From CAYRZF01 sp964428805 (GTDB taxonomy: Bacteria; Methylomirabilota; Methylomirabilia; Rokubacteriales; CSP1-6), in NCBI GenBank assembly GCA_964428805.1, contig CAYRZF010000095.1, positions 1-7,400 of the forward strand: a DNA stretch of 7,400 bases. Reading direction: 5' to 3'. The notes under the pieces were generated by a model that was not told the origin of the DNA, did no database searches, and saw only the letters and a list, made by a program, of their open reading frames with translations. Shown here in pieces: positions 1 through 5,470 of the stretch. The translations under genes were made by a program, and so were the position numbers. How positions within the stretch are numbered: position 1 is the stretch's first letter; the number at the start of each line of letters is the position of its first letter.

Positions 1-674
1 AGCACGGCAAGACGGCCACCTTCATGCCCAAGCCGATCTTCCAGGACAACGGCTCGGGCATGCACACCCACCAGTCGCTCTGGAAGAACGGCAAGAACCT
101 CATGTACGAGCGCGGCGGCTACGCCGACATCTCAAAGTTCTGCCTGTATTATATCGGGGGGATCCTGAAGCACGCCTCGGCGCTGTGCGGACTCGTCGCC
201 CCGACGACGAACTCCTACCGCCGGCTGGTGCCGGGCTACGAGGCGCCCATCAACCTCGTCTACAGCCAGCGAAACCGGTCGGCGTGCATCCGGATCCCCA
301 TGTACTCCCGGTCGGAGAAGTCCAAGCGGATCGAATTCAGGACCCCGGATCCCACCTGCAACCCGTACCTGTCCTTCGCCGCCTGCGTCATGGCGGGGCT
401 CGACGGCGTCGCCAACAAGATCGATCCGGGGAAGCCGATCGACAAAGATCTCTACGAGCTGCCCCCGGCCGAAGCCAAAAAGATCAAGCAGCTCCCGGGC
501 TCGCTCGGCGAGGTGCTGGACGCGCTCGAGAAGGACCACGACTTCCTCCTGAAGGGCGACGTCTTCACGCCCGACCTGATCGAGACCTGGATCGACTACA
601 AGCGGAAGCACGAGGACGACCAGATCCGGCTGCGCCCGCACCCCTGGGAGTTCGCGCTCTACTTCGACATCTAG
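1..674 (+). CDS. glnA: Glutamine synthetase type I, C-terminal half (5' end outside window)
   Basis: Glutamine synthetase makes glutamine from glutamate, ammonia and ATP in the cytoplasm and is the main entry point for ammonium. The reading frame is open from base 3 and starts inside the protein; the first ATG at 24 is internal (KTATFMPKP is a conserved core stretch). About 224 residues remain, matching the C-terminal half of a roughly 470-aa GSI. Visible family motifs are NGSGMHTHQSL (catalytic-domain His), NSYRRLVPGYEAP (active-site Arg region), RIEFRTPDPTCNPYLSFAA (metal/glutamate-binding Glu and Arg) and a C-terminal RPHPWEF. The tyrosine of DLYELPP (codon 453-455) corresponds to the adenylylated Tyr397 of E. 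coli, so this is the adenylylation-type GSI-beta form and activity is probably tuned by GlnE-like modification (inference). A hairpin follows 4 nt after the stop. Identification is secure; only the truncation limits it. Confidence 0.97.
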   Translation, partial: HGKTATFMPKPIFQDNGSGMHTHQSLWKNGKNLMYERGGYADISKFCLYYIGGILKHASALCGLVAPTTNSYRRLVPGYEAPINLVYSQRNRSACIRIPMYSRSEKSKRIEFRTPDPTCNPYLSFAACVMAGLDGVANKIDPGKPIDKDLYELPPAEAKKIKQLPGSLGEVLDALEKDHDFLLKGDVFTPDLIETWIDYKRKHEDDQIRLRPHPWEFALYFDI

Positions 675-678
675 CCTA

Positions 679-711
679 TTTCGGAGGGGGCCGTCGAGGC
701 CCCCTCCGAAA
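679..711 (+). terminator. Perfect 14-bp hairpin just after glnA, probable terminator without U-tract
   Basis: Bases 679-692 (TTTCGGAGGGGGCC) are exactly complementary to 698-711, with a 5-nt loop GTCGA. The stem starts 4 nt after the glnA stop. It ends in AAA rather than a run of T, so it is not a canonical Rho-independent terminator; it may terminate as a U-less hairpin or protect the glnA mRNA 3' end. The position supports a terminator or processing role; the mechanism is inferred. Confidence 0.6.
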
Positions 712-714
712 CCT

Positions 715-767
715 CCCCCACACGGCGGCGCGGGCAAAGCCCGCGCTCGGAGAGGCCGGTGAGGGGG
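715..767. repeat. Second palindrome in the glnA-porin gap (REP-like)
   Basis: The core is a perfect 8-bp stem, 728-735 (GCGCGGGC) against 739-746, with loop AAA. Outer arms CCCCC at 715-719 and GGGGG at 763-767 can also pair, with CAC 721-723 against GTG 759-761, giving a larger imperfect stem-loop. Two adjacent palindromes in one 175-nt gap recall intergenic REP-like elements, but only one copy is visible in the window, so repetition in the genome is not shown. Confidence 0.4.
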
Positions 768-837
768 CGACAAAAGGCGGTTGCGGAGGGCCATGACTTC
801 GTGTAAAGGAATGGCACAGCCCGACGCTCAACTGCCT

Positions 838-844
838 GGGAGGG
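838..844 (+). promoter_or_regulatory. Ribosome binding site that fixes the porin start
   Basis: GGGAGGG lies 5 nt before the ATG at 850. The protein from that ATG begins directly with a signal peptide, whereas the upstream in-frame ATG codons at 781, 793 and 811 would put 13 to 23 non-signal-like residues in front of it. Confidence 0.7.
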
Positions 845-849
845 ATGCC

Positions 850-2052
850 ATGCGAGTAATGTTCGGACGCCTGCTTGTCGCCGCGCTCGTCGTCGCCGTG
901 AGCAGTGCCGGGCCCGTGTGGGCCCAGGCCCCGGCACCCGAGAAGAAGGAGGAGAAACCCAAGACGATCTGGGAGGAGACGAACCTCTTCGCCTACATCG
1001 AGAACAGCGCCACCTTCAACCTGACCGGCGCGGGTCGGGGGGGCACTAACGAGCTGCGCTTCTATGACTACGACGAAGGCTACACCTTCAACATCGCCGA
1101 GTTCAGCATCAAGAAGGACCCGTCGGAAAAATACCCGTTCGGCTACGGGCTGGTGGTGACGACGGGAATTGATTCGCAGAAGAACCACTCGCTGGGAATT
1201 TTCCGGTCCGAGGAAGACTCCTTCGCGTTCCGCAACACCAAGAAGTTCGACTTCCAGGAGATGTACCTCTCGGCGAAGGTCCCTCTCGGGAGCGGCCTGA
1301 CCATCAAGGCCGGCAAGTGGGTGACCCTGCTCGGCTACGAAGTGATTGAATCGCCCAACAACCTGAACTTCTCACGCGGCTACCTCTTCACCTTCGGCAT
1401 TCCGCTCACGCACACCGGCGGTCTTTTTTCCTACACGCTCACCGACTGGTTCACCGTGCAGGCCGGGGTGGTCGTGGGCTGGGACAATTCGGAAGATAAC
1501 AACGGCCGCCCGTCTTACACGGGACAGTTCGCGTTCACGCCGCTGAAGGACTTCACCGCGAACCTGAACTGGATCGCGGGGCCGGAGCAGAACGACCAGA
1601 ACACCCATCAGAGGTACGCGCTGGATTTCGTCTTCGGCTATACGGGGATCAAGAACCTGACCCTGGCAGCGGACGTGCTTTATGGGCACGAGGACAAGGA
1701 GGCGAGCCTCGTTGCCGCGGACACGCGCCAGAATACCAACGCTTCCTGGTGGGCGTGGGCGGCGTACGCGGCATATGACTGGACCGAGAAGCTCCGGACG
1801 GCGCTGCGGCTCGAGTACTTCGACGACCCGGACGGCGTGCGGACGGCTGCCATCGCGCCGGGGTCGAAGGTCGAACTTTACGACGTGACGGCCACGGTCC
1901 AGTACAAGATCTGGAAGGGGCTGGTGAGCCGTGTTGAATACCGCCACGACAACGCCAACCGGAAGGTCTTCAAGAGGGAGGATCACGGCACTACCCCCAC
2001 ATCGACGTCCCTGGACACCATCTCGATCAGCCTCTACTACTCGTTCTTTTAG
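850..2052 (+). CDS. Outer-membrane beta-barrel porin-like protein (BBP2/OmpL-like)
   Basis: A predicted 400-aa exported protein. Residues 1-25 form a Sec signal peptide: Arg-containing n-region, hydrophobic LLVAALVVAV core, and a GPVWA cleavage site before QAPAP. A short charged Pro/Lys/Glu linker follows (about 26-40), then some 350 residues of alternating aromatic and polar strands with Gly/Asn/Asp turns. The protein ends in SLYYSFF, a terminal aromatic typical of Bam-assembled barrels. The pattern (GYTFNIAEFSIKK, LKAGKW-like strands, EYRHDNAN near the end) resembles the putative beta-barrel porin-2 family (PF07642), from memory rather than a search. It probably forms a diffusion channel in the outer membrane; substrate unknown. 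Lying between glnA and a Fis-domain gene, it may belong to nitrogen uptake, but that is inference. The start is chosen by the RBS and the signal peptide. Confidence 0.85.
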   Translation: MRVMFGRLLVAALVVAVSSAGPVWAQAPAPEKKEEKPKTIWEETNLFAYIENSATFNLTGAGRGGTNELRFYDYDEGYTFNIAEFSIKKDPSEKYPFGYGLVVTTGIDSQKNHSLGIFRSEEDSFAFRNTKKFDFQEMYLSAKVPLGSGLTIKAGKWVTLLGYEVIESPNNLNFSRGYLFTFGIPLTHTGGLFSYTLTDWFTVQAGVVVGWDNSEDNNGRPSYTGQFAFTPLKDFTANLNWIAGPEQNDQNTHQRYALDFVFGYTGIKNLTLAADVLYGHEDKEASLVAADTRQNTNASWWAWAAYAAYDWTEKLRTALRLEYFDDPDGVRTAAIAPGSKVELYDVTATVQYKIWKGLVSRVEYRHDNANRKVFKREDHGTTPTSTSLDTISISLYYSFF

Positions 2053-2080
2053 CGGGGCGGGGATAGAGGATCGGCAAAGG

Positions 2081-2347
2081 GTGGACGACTTCGACAGCCT
2101 GGTGGTCGCGGTGCTGCCGTCGGTCGTGGATGAGGTCATCGCGCAGGGAGCGGCCCCGCTCTACCGCGCGGTGCTCTCGCGGGTGGAGGCACCGCTCCTC
2201 CGCCACGCCCTCGAGCTCGCGGGAGGCAACCAGCTCAAGGCCGCCCGCCTCCTCGGGATCAATCGCAACACGCTCAGGAAACGCCTCCGCACTCTCGGCC
2301 TCGGCGGCACACCCCTCGGAGAACACGCCCCCCGGCTCTCACCCTGA
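2081..2347 (+). CDS. Small Fis/NtrC-type helix-turn-helix DNA-binding protein
   Basis: An 88-aa protein if started at GTG 2081, with an AG-rich site (GAGGA, 2066-2070) upstream and a 28-nt gap from the porin stop. Residues about 24-74 read as the C-terminal Fis-type domain of NtrC-like activators: LYRAVLSRVEAPLLRHALEL, then the helix-turn-helix AGGNQLKAARLLGINRNTLR. No receiver or AAA+ sigma54-interaction domain precedes it, so it is Fis-sized and could bend DNA or compete for NtrC-type sites, but could not itself activate sigma54 polymerase. The frame is open back to 1931 inside the porin gene, but that part is a Ser/Arg/Thr-rich shadow translation, so the GTG start is preferred. Probably co-transcribed with the porin. 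A role in nitrogen control is guessed from the neighbouring glnA. The HTH call is strong; the exact start is moderate. Confidence 0.82.
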   Translation: MDDFDSLVVAVLPSVVDEVIAQGAAPLYRAVLSRVEAPLLRHALELAGGNQLKAARLLGINRNTLRKRLRTLGLGGTPLGEHAPRLSP

Positions 2348-2393
2348 TCCCGCGCTGACGCGCGTTCGTCCTTGACAGAGCGCGGCGCGGGAT
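2347..2393 (+). terminator. GC-rich bulged hairpin after the Fis-domain gene
   Basis: ATCCCGCGC (2347-2355) pairs perfectly with GCGCGGGAT (2385-2393), and CGCGC (2359-2363) pairs with GCGCG (2380-2384). This gives 14 bp interrupted by a 3-nt bulge (TGA, 2356-2358) and a 16-nt loop. It starts on the last base of the Fis-gene stop codon. As after glnA, no T-run follows. It may end the porin-Fis transcript; the TTGACA box of the panB promoter candidate overlaps the loop, so it could equally be a regulatory structure. Confidence 0.45.
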
Positions 2394-2401
2394 GGTACCA
2401 G
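2372..2401 (+). promoter_or_regulatory. Candidate sigma70 promoter for the panB operon
   Basis: A perfect -35 hexamer TTGACA at 2372-2377 is followed after 18 nt by TACCAG (2396-2401), a poor -10 (3 of 6 matches). It is the only good -35 box in the gap before panB (ATG 2436) and gives a sensible short leader. The weak -10 keeps confidence low. Confidence 0.35.
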
Positions 2402-2426
2402 AGGGTCTGTCGTCTGTCCGGTGCCC

Positions 2427-2433
2427 GGAGGAG
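2427..2433 (+). promoter_or_regulatory. Ribosome binding site that fixes the panB start
   Basis: GGAGGAG ends 2 nt before the ATG at 2436, with the GGAGG core 4 nt away. An upstream in-frame GTG at 2421 would place this Shine-Dalgarno inside the coding region, and PanB homologues begin near the ATG, so 2436 is chosen. Confidence 0.75.
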
Positions 2434-2435
2434 CC

Positions 2436-3305
2436 ATGCGCGTCACGATCCCGGAAATCAGGAAGATGAAGGCACGGGGGATCCCGATCCCGATGCTCAC
2501 GGCCTACGATGCGGCCACGGCCAGGCTCCTGGACGAGGCCGAGATCCCCCTTCTCCTCGTGGGAGACTCGCTCGGCATGGTCGTCCTGGGGTATGCCGAC
2601 ACCACGGCCGTCACCATGGACGACATGCTCCACCACGTGAAGGCGGTGATGCGGGGAAGTAAGCGGGCGCTCGTGGTGGCCGACATGCCGTTCATGAGCT
2701 ATCACGTGAGCGTGGAACGCGCCCTCGAGAACGCCGCGCGTTTCGTGCAGGAGGCGGGAACCCAGGCGGTCAAACTGGAGGGGGGGCAGGCGATCGCCCA
2801 CACGATCCGTCGGATGGTGGCGGCGGGCATTCCGGTGATGGGCCACGTGGGCCTGACCCCTCAGCAGGTGCTCAACCTGGGGGGCTATCGGGTGCAGGGG
2901 CGATCGCTCGAGGCGGCGGAGCAGATCCTCAAGGACGCGCTGGCTGTGGAAGCGGCCGGATGCTTCGCCGTCGTACTGGAGTGCATCCCGGCGGAACTGG
3001 CCCGGCTCATCACGGAGACGCTGGAGATTCCCACCATCGGCATCGGCGCCGGCCCGGACTGCGACGGTCAGGTCCAGGTCATCCACGACCTGCTCGGCTG
3101 GATCCCCGACTTCACCCCGAAACACGCCAAGCGCTACGCCGACCTCGGCGAGGTCATCCGGGGCGCGGCGAGGAAATATGCCGAAGAGGTGCGAGGCCGG
3201 CAATTCTTCACCGCTGAGCGCGGTGTGCCCCTGGACGAGACCGTGATCCGCTCCCTCAAGGATCGGCTCTCGGCTCTCCGCGCGAACCGAGAGGAGTGCT
3301 CGTGA
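2436..3305 (+). CDS. panB: 3-methyl-2-oxobutanoate hydroxymethyltransferase (ketopantoate hydroxymethyltransferase)
   Basis: PanB transfers a hydroxymethyl group from 5,10-methylenetetrahydrofolate to 2-oxoisovalerate, giving ketopantoate, the first committed step to pantothenate and coenzyme A; cytoplasmic. The 289-aa protein is a TIM barrel with the family motifs in order: MLTAYDAATARLLDEA (20-35), VGDSLGMVVLGY (42-53, Mg ligand Asp44), VADMPFMSY (81-89, Mg ligand Asp83), VKLEGG (112-117, Glu115), GHVGLTPQ (136-143), VVLECIP (179-185, catalytic Glu182) and GIGAGPDCDGQVQVIHD (202-218). All key residues are present. It is about 25 residues longer than E. coli PanB, mostly at a charged C-terminus. 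It is first in a three-gene unit and overlaps bioB by 4 nt (GTGA). panC and panD are not nearby, so pantothenate genes are probably scattered. Confidence 0.97.
   Translation: MRVTIPEIRKMKARGIPIPMLTAYDAATARLLDEAEIPLLLVGDSLGMVVLGYADTTAVTMDDMLHHVKAVMRGSKRALVVADMPFMSYHVSVERALENAARFVQEAGTQAVKLEGGQAIAHTIRRMVAAGIPVMGHVGLTPQQVLNLGGYRVQGRSLEAAEQILKDALAVEAAGCFAVVLECIPAELARLITETLEIPTIGIGAGPDCDGQVQVIHDLLGWIPDFTPKHAKRYADLGEVIRGAARKYAEEVRGRQFFTAERGVPLDETVIRSLKDRLSALRANREECS
3291..3296 (+). promoter_or_regulatory. Ribosome binding site for bioB inside the end of panB
   Basis: GAGGAG lies 5 nt before GTG 3302, which overlaps the panB stop as GTGA. In-frame alternatives are GTG 3296, which overlaps the Shine-Dalgarno itself, and ATG 3314, which is 17 nt away, so 3302 is preferred. 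Confidence 0.7.
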
Positions 3306-4378
3306 CGGACGGGATGGACTGGGACCGGCTGGCCGACGCCGCCCTCGCCGGCTCGGCGATCACCCCTGAGGAGGCCAGGGCCGTCCTGGCCGCTCCGGAC
3401 GCCGAGCTCCTCCCGCTCCTCGCGGCCGCGGCGCGGGTCCGCCGCGCTCACTTCGGGGTCACGGTGAAGCTCAACTTCCTGCTGAACGTCAAGAGCGGCC
3501 TCTGTCCGGAGGATTGCCACTACTGCTCCCAATCGTCCGTCTCGACGGCGGACGTCGCCAAGTATCCGATCCTGCCCGTTCAGGAGGTCCTGGCCGCGGC
3601 GGACCGGGCCGTCAAGGCGAAGGCCGCGCGCTTCTGCATGGTGGCCAGCGGCCGGGGACCCACGGAGCGCGAGCTCGACACCCTCGTGGACGGAATCCGG
3701 GCCGTTCGGGCTGCCCACCCCGGGCTGGAGGTCTGCGCCTGTCTGGGGCTCCTCAAAGACGGCCAGGCGGAGCGCCTCCGTGAGGCGGGGGTGTTCGCCT
3801 ATAACCACAATCTGAACACCAGCGAGCGGTTCTATCGCGAGATCTGCTCGACGCACACCTTTCGGGACCGCGTGGCCACCATCGGGCGCGCCAGGGCCGC
3901 CGGGCTCTCCCCGTGCTGTGGCGCCCTCTTCGGGATGGGCGAGGAGGCCGAGGATGTGATCGCGTTGGCCTACGCGCTGCGCGAGCTCGGGGCGGATTCG
4001 ATTCCGATCAACTTCCTGATCCCGATCGCCGGCACGCCGCTGGCCGATCGCCCCGCGCTCGGGCCGAGAGAGTGCCTCAAGATCCTCTGCCTCTTTCGCC
4101 TGCTGAACCCGGCCGCGGAGATCCGGATCGCCGGCGGGCGCGAAGTGCAGCTCCGCTGGCTTCAGCCCTTTGGCCTGCACGTGGCCAATTCCATCTTCGT
4201 CGGCGACTACCTGACCACCAAGGGGCAACTTCCCGAGGCGGATTTCGCCATGATTCGTGATCTGGGCTTCACGATTCTGGGTCACGAGGCGGCCGAGTCG
4301 GAGTGCGCCGCTGAGCCCTGGACGGCGGGCGGGCTTGGCGGCGGCGCCGGGAGTCTCACCAAGCGCCAGAACGCGTGA
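3302..4378 (+). CDS. bioB: Biotin synthase (radical SAM)
   Basis: BioB inserts sulfur into dethiobiotin, the last step of biotin synthesis, using a radical-SAM [4Fe-4S] cluster and a sacrificial [2Fe-2S] cluster. The 358-aa protein has CPEDCHYC at 68-75 (Cys68, 72, 75 bind the SAM cluster). The expected auxiliary-cluster ligands are all present: Cys112 (RFCMVASGRGP), Cys145 (VCACLGLL), Cys205 (SPCCGALFGMGE) and Arg280 (AGGREVQLR). YNHNLNTS (167-174) contributes to the substrate pocket, with Asn where E. coli has Asp, as I recall for Bacillus-type BioB. The last ~25 residues (from about 332) are a Gly/Ala-rich tail not seen in the core family. The GTG start overlaps the panB stop, and the stop overlaps the next gene's GTG, so it is translationally coupled on both sides. 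No bioF, bioA or bioD in the window. Confidence 0.97.
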   Translation: MTDGMDWDRLADAALAGSAITPEEARAVLAAPDAELLPLLAAAARVRRAHFGVTVKLNFLLNVKSGLCPEDCHYCSQSSVSTADVAKYPILPVQEVLAAADRAVKAKAARFCMVASGRGPTERELDTLVDGIRAVRAAHPGLEVCACLGLLKDGQAERLREAGVFAYNHNLNTSERFYREICSTHTFRDRVATIGRARAAGLSPCCGALFGMGEEAEDVIALAYALRELGADSIPINFLIPIAGTPLADRPALGPRECLKILCLFRLLNPAAEIRIAGGREVQLRWLQPFGLHVANSIFVGDYLTTKGQLPEADFAMIRDLGFTILGHEAAESECAAEPWTAGGLGGGAGSLTKRQNA

Positions 4379-5424
4379 GGGGCCCGCGGCTCCGACAAGT
4401 TTCCGCCATCCTTCTGGCCGGGTTTCTGGCAGGAGGCTGCCCCGGCGTCGGTGGCCCGAAGCCCGGGGCTCCCGCGCACCACCGGGAGCGCGGCTTCAGG
4501 AATACTAACCCCGCCTACGCTCGGCCGAGCGCGTGGGTCCGCACGAAATTCTTTGTCTCCCGCGTCTGGGCGACGACGTTCCATCCTCGATCTGCTGACC
4601 TTCCCCGTGTTGACAACGACGGCAAGGCCCTCCGGGAGAACCGCACCGAGGCCACGGTGACGTGGGTGGGTCACTCCACGCTCCTGATCCAGCTCGACGG
4701 GGTGAACCTGCTGACCGATCCTCAATGGTCTTTCCGGGCGAGCCCAGTTTCCTTTGCCGGCCCCAGGAGAGTGACACCCCCCGGCCTCAGGTTCGAGGAC
4801 CTCCCGCCGATCCACCTGGTCCTGATCTCGCACGACCACTACGATCACCTGGACGTGGCCACGGTGAAACGACTGGGCGAGGCCCATCGCCCCCTCTTCC
4901 TGGTGCCGCTCGGGCTCAAGGCCTGGTTCGCCGACCTGGGGATCACCCGGGTGGAGGAGCTGGACTGGTGGGAGAGCCGGTCCTTCAACGGACTCACGCT
5001 GACCTGCCTGCCCGCCCAGCATTTCAGCGGGCGAACCCTGGGGGATCGGAACCGCCGGCTCTGGAGCGGGTGGGCGGTGACCGACCGGGGAAAACGGTTC
5101 TTCTTCGGGGGAGACTCCGGCTACTACGGAGTCTTCAAGGAGATCGGGAACCGCGTCGGTCCCTTCGACCTGGCGGCCATTGCCATCGGCTCCTACACGC
5201 CGGCGTCCATCATGAACCCCAATCACACCACTCCCGAGGAGGCGCTCAAAGTCCTGGACGACGTCCGCGGCAAGCGCTTCGTCGGCATCCACTGGGGAAC
5301 CTTTGACCTGGCCGAGGAACCGATCGAAGAGCCACCCAAGCGGGTGGCGGCCGAAGCCCGTCGCCTCGGGCTCGATCCGGAGCGGATCTGGCTTCTGAAG
5401 CACGGCGAGACCCGGCGCTGGTAA
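4375..5424 (+). CDS. Exported metallo-beta-lactamase-fold hydrolase, NAPE-PLD/RomA-like
   Basis: A 349-aa protein. Residues 1-22 are a signal sequence (MRGPRLRQ, then hydrophobic SAILLAGFLAGG) with Cys22 in a lipobox-like LAGGC, so it is probably a lipoprotein; Ala at -3 is not ideal, and plain Sec export is possible. RERGFRNTNP (37-46) and TVTWVGHSTLLIQ (94-106) open the Lactamase_B_2 fold. The metal site is complete: SHDHYDHLD (His153, His155, Asp157, His158), His216 in PAQHFSGR, Asp247 in GGDSGYY and His306 in IHWGTFDL. NPNHTTPEEAL plus IHWGTFDLAEEP closely resembles the C-terminal part of NAPE-hydrolysing phospholipase D and RomA/UlaG-type proteins, which suggests a phosphodiester or phospholipid-like substrate in the envelope (inference). 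GTG 4375 overlaps the bioB stop (GTGA); no good Shine-Dalgarno is visible, so translation probably depends on re-initiation after bioB. Confidence 0.88.
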   Translation: MRGPRLRQVSAILLAGFLAGGCPGVGGPKPGAPAHHRERGFRNTNPAYARPSAWVRTKFFVSRVWATTFHPRSADLPRVDNDGKALRENRTEATVTWVGHSTLLIQLDGVNLLTDPQWSFRASPVSFAGPRRVTPPGLRFEDLPPIHLVLISHDHYDHLDVATVKRLGEAHRPLFLVPLGLKAWFADLGITRVEELDWWESRSFNGLTLTCLPAQHFSGRTLGDRNRRLWSGWAVTDRGKRFFFGGDSGYYGVFKEIGNRVGPFDLAAIAIGSYTPASIMNPNHTTPEEALKVLDDVRGKRFVGIHWGTFDLAEEPIEEPPKRVAAEARRLGLDPERIWLLKHGETRRW

Positions 5425-5426
5425 TC

Positions 5427-5441
5427 CGGCAAATGTTGCCG
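5427..5441. promoter_or_regulatory. Inverted repeat over the -35 box of the LOG gene, operator-like
   Basis: CGGCAA (5427-5432), spacer ATG, TTGCCG (5436-5441) is a perfect 6-bp inverted repeat in the 46-nt gap after the hydrolase gene. Its right arm is the predicted -35 hexamer. It is too short and has no T-run to be a convincing terminator. A repressor site is the simplest reading, but no cognate regulator is identified and a chance palindrome of this size is possible. Confidence 0.35.
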
Positions 5442-5464
5442 CGCCCTGCTATCCTCTCTATACT
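5436..5464 (+). promoter_or_regulatory. sigma70-like promoter for the LOG-family gene, probably leaderless
   Basis: TTGCCG (5436-5441, 4 of 6 matches) and TATACT (5459-5464, 5 of 6 matches) are separated by exactly 17 nt. Six bases follow before the ATG at 5471, so transcription would be expected to start at or within a base or two of the A of the start codon. The absence of a Shine-Dalgarno before this ATG agrees with a leaderless message. Confidence 0.55.
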
Positions 5465-5470
5465 TGCATC

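Noticed and set aside
185..796. Plus-strand open frame overlapping glnA in another register
   Set aside because: Arg/Pro/Gly-rich shadow of glnA running on through the hairpin region; no RBS and no motif.
812..827. sigma54-like promoter before the porin gene (TGGCAC at 812-817)
   Set aside because: The -24 half is good and the glnA context is tempting, but the GC of the -12 element falls one base too far away and the TTGC box is not matched; sigma54 spacing is strict.
781..849. Upstream start for the porin gene at ATG 781
   Set aside because: It would add 23 residues before a clear signal peptide, while ATG 850 has a well-spaced GGGAGGG.
1931..2080. Longer N-terminus for the Fis-domain protein, reaching into the porin gene
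   Set aside because: The extra 50 residues are low-complexity Ser/Arg/Thr translation of an alternate frame of the porin gene; GTG 2081 lies just after the porin stop.
2274..3203. Minus-strand open frame opposite panB, and similar ones at 1372-2139, 676-1188, 132-794 and 5246-5749
   Set aside because: His/Arg/Gly/Pro-rich shadow translations with no domain signature, overlapping confidently identified genes.
3134..4285. Long open frame on the minus strand opposite panB/bioB
   Set aside because: It runs in exact codon register opposite bioB. In GC-rich genes TTA, CTA and TCA codons are rare, so the opposite strand stays open by chance. The translation has no recognisable motif.
4282..5403. 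Long open frame on the minus strand opposite the MBL-fold hydrolase gene
   Set aside because: Same cause; the sense strand carries a full metal-binding motif set, the antisense translation has none.
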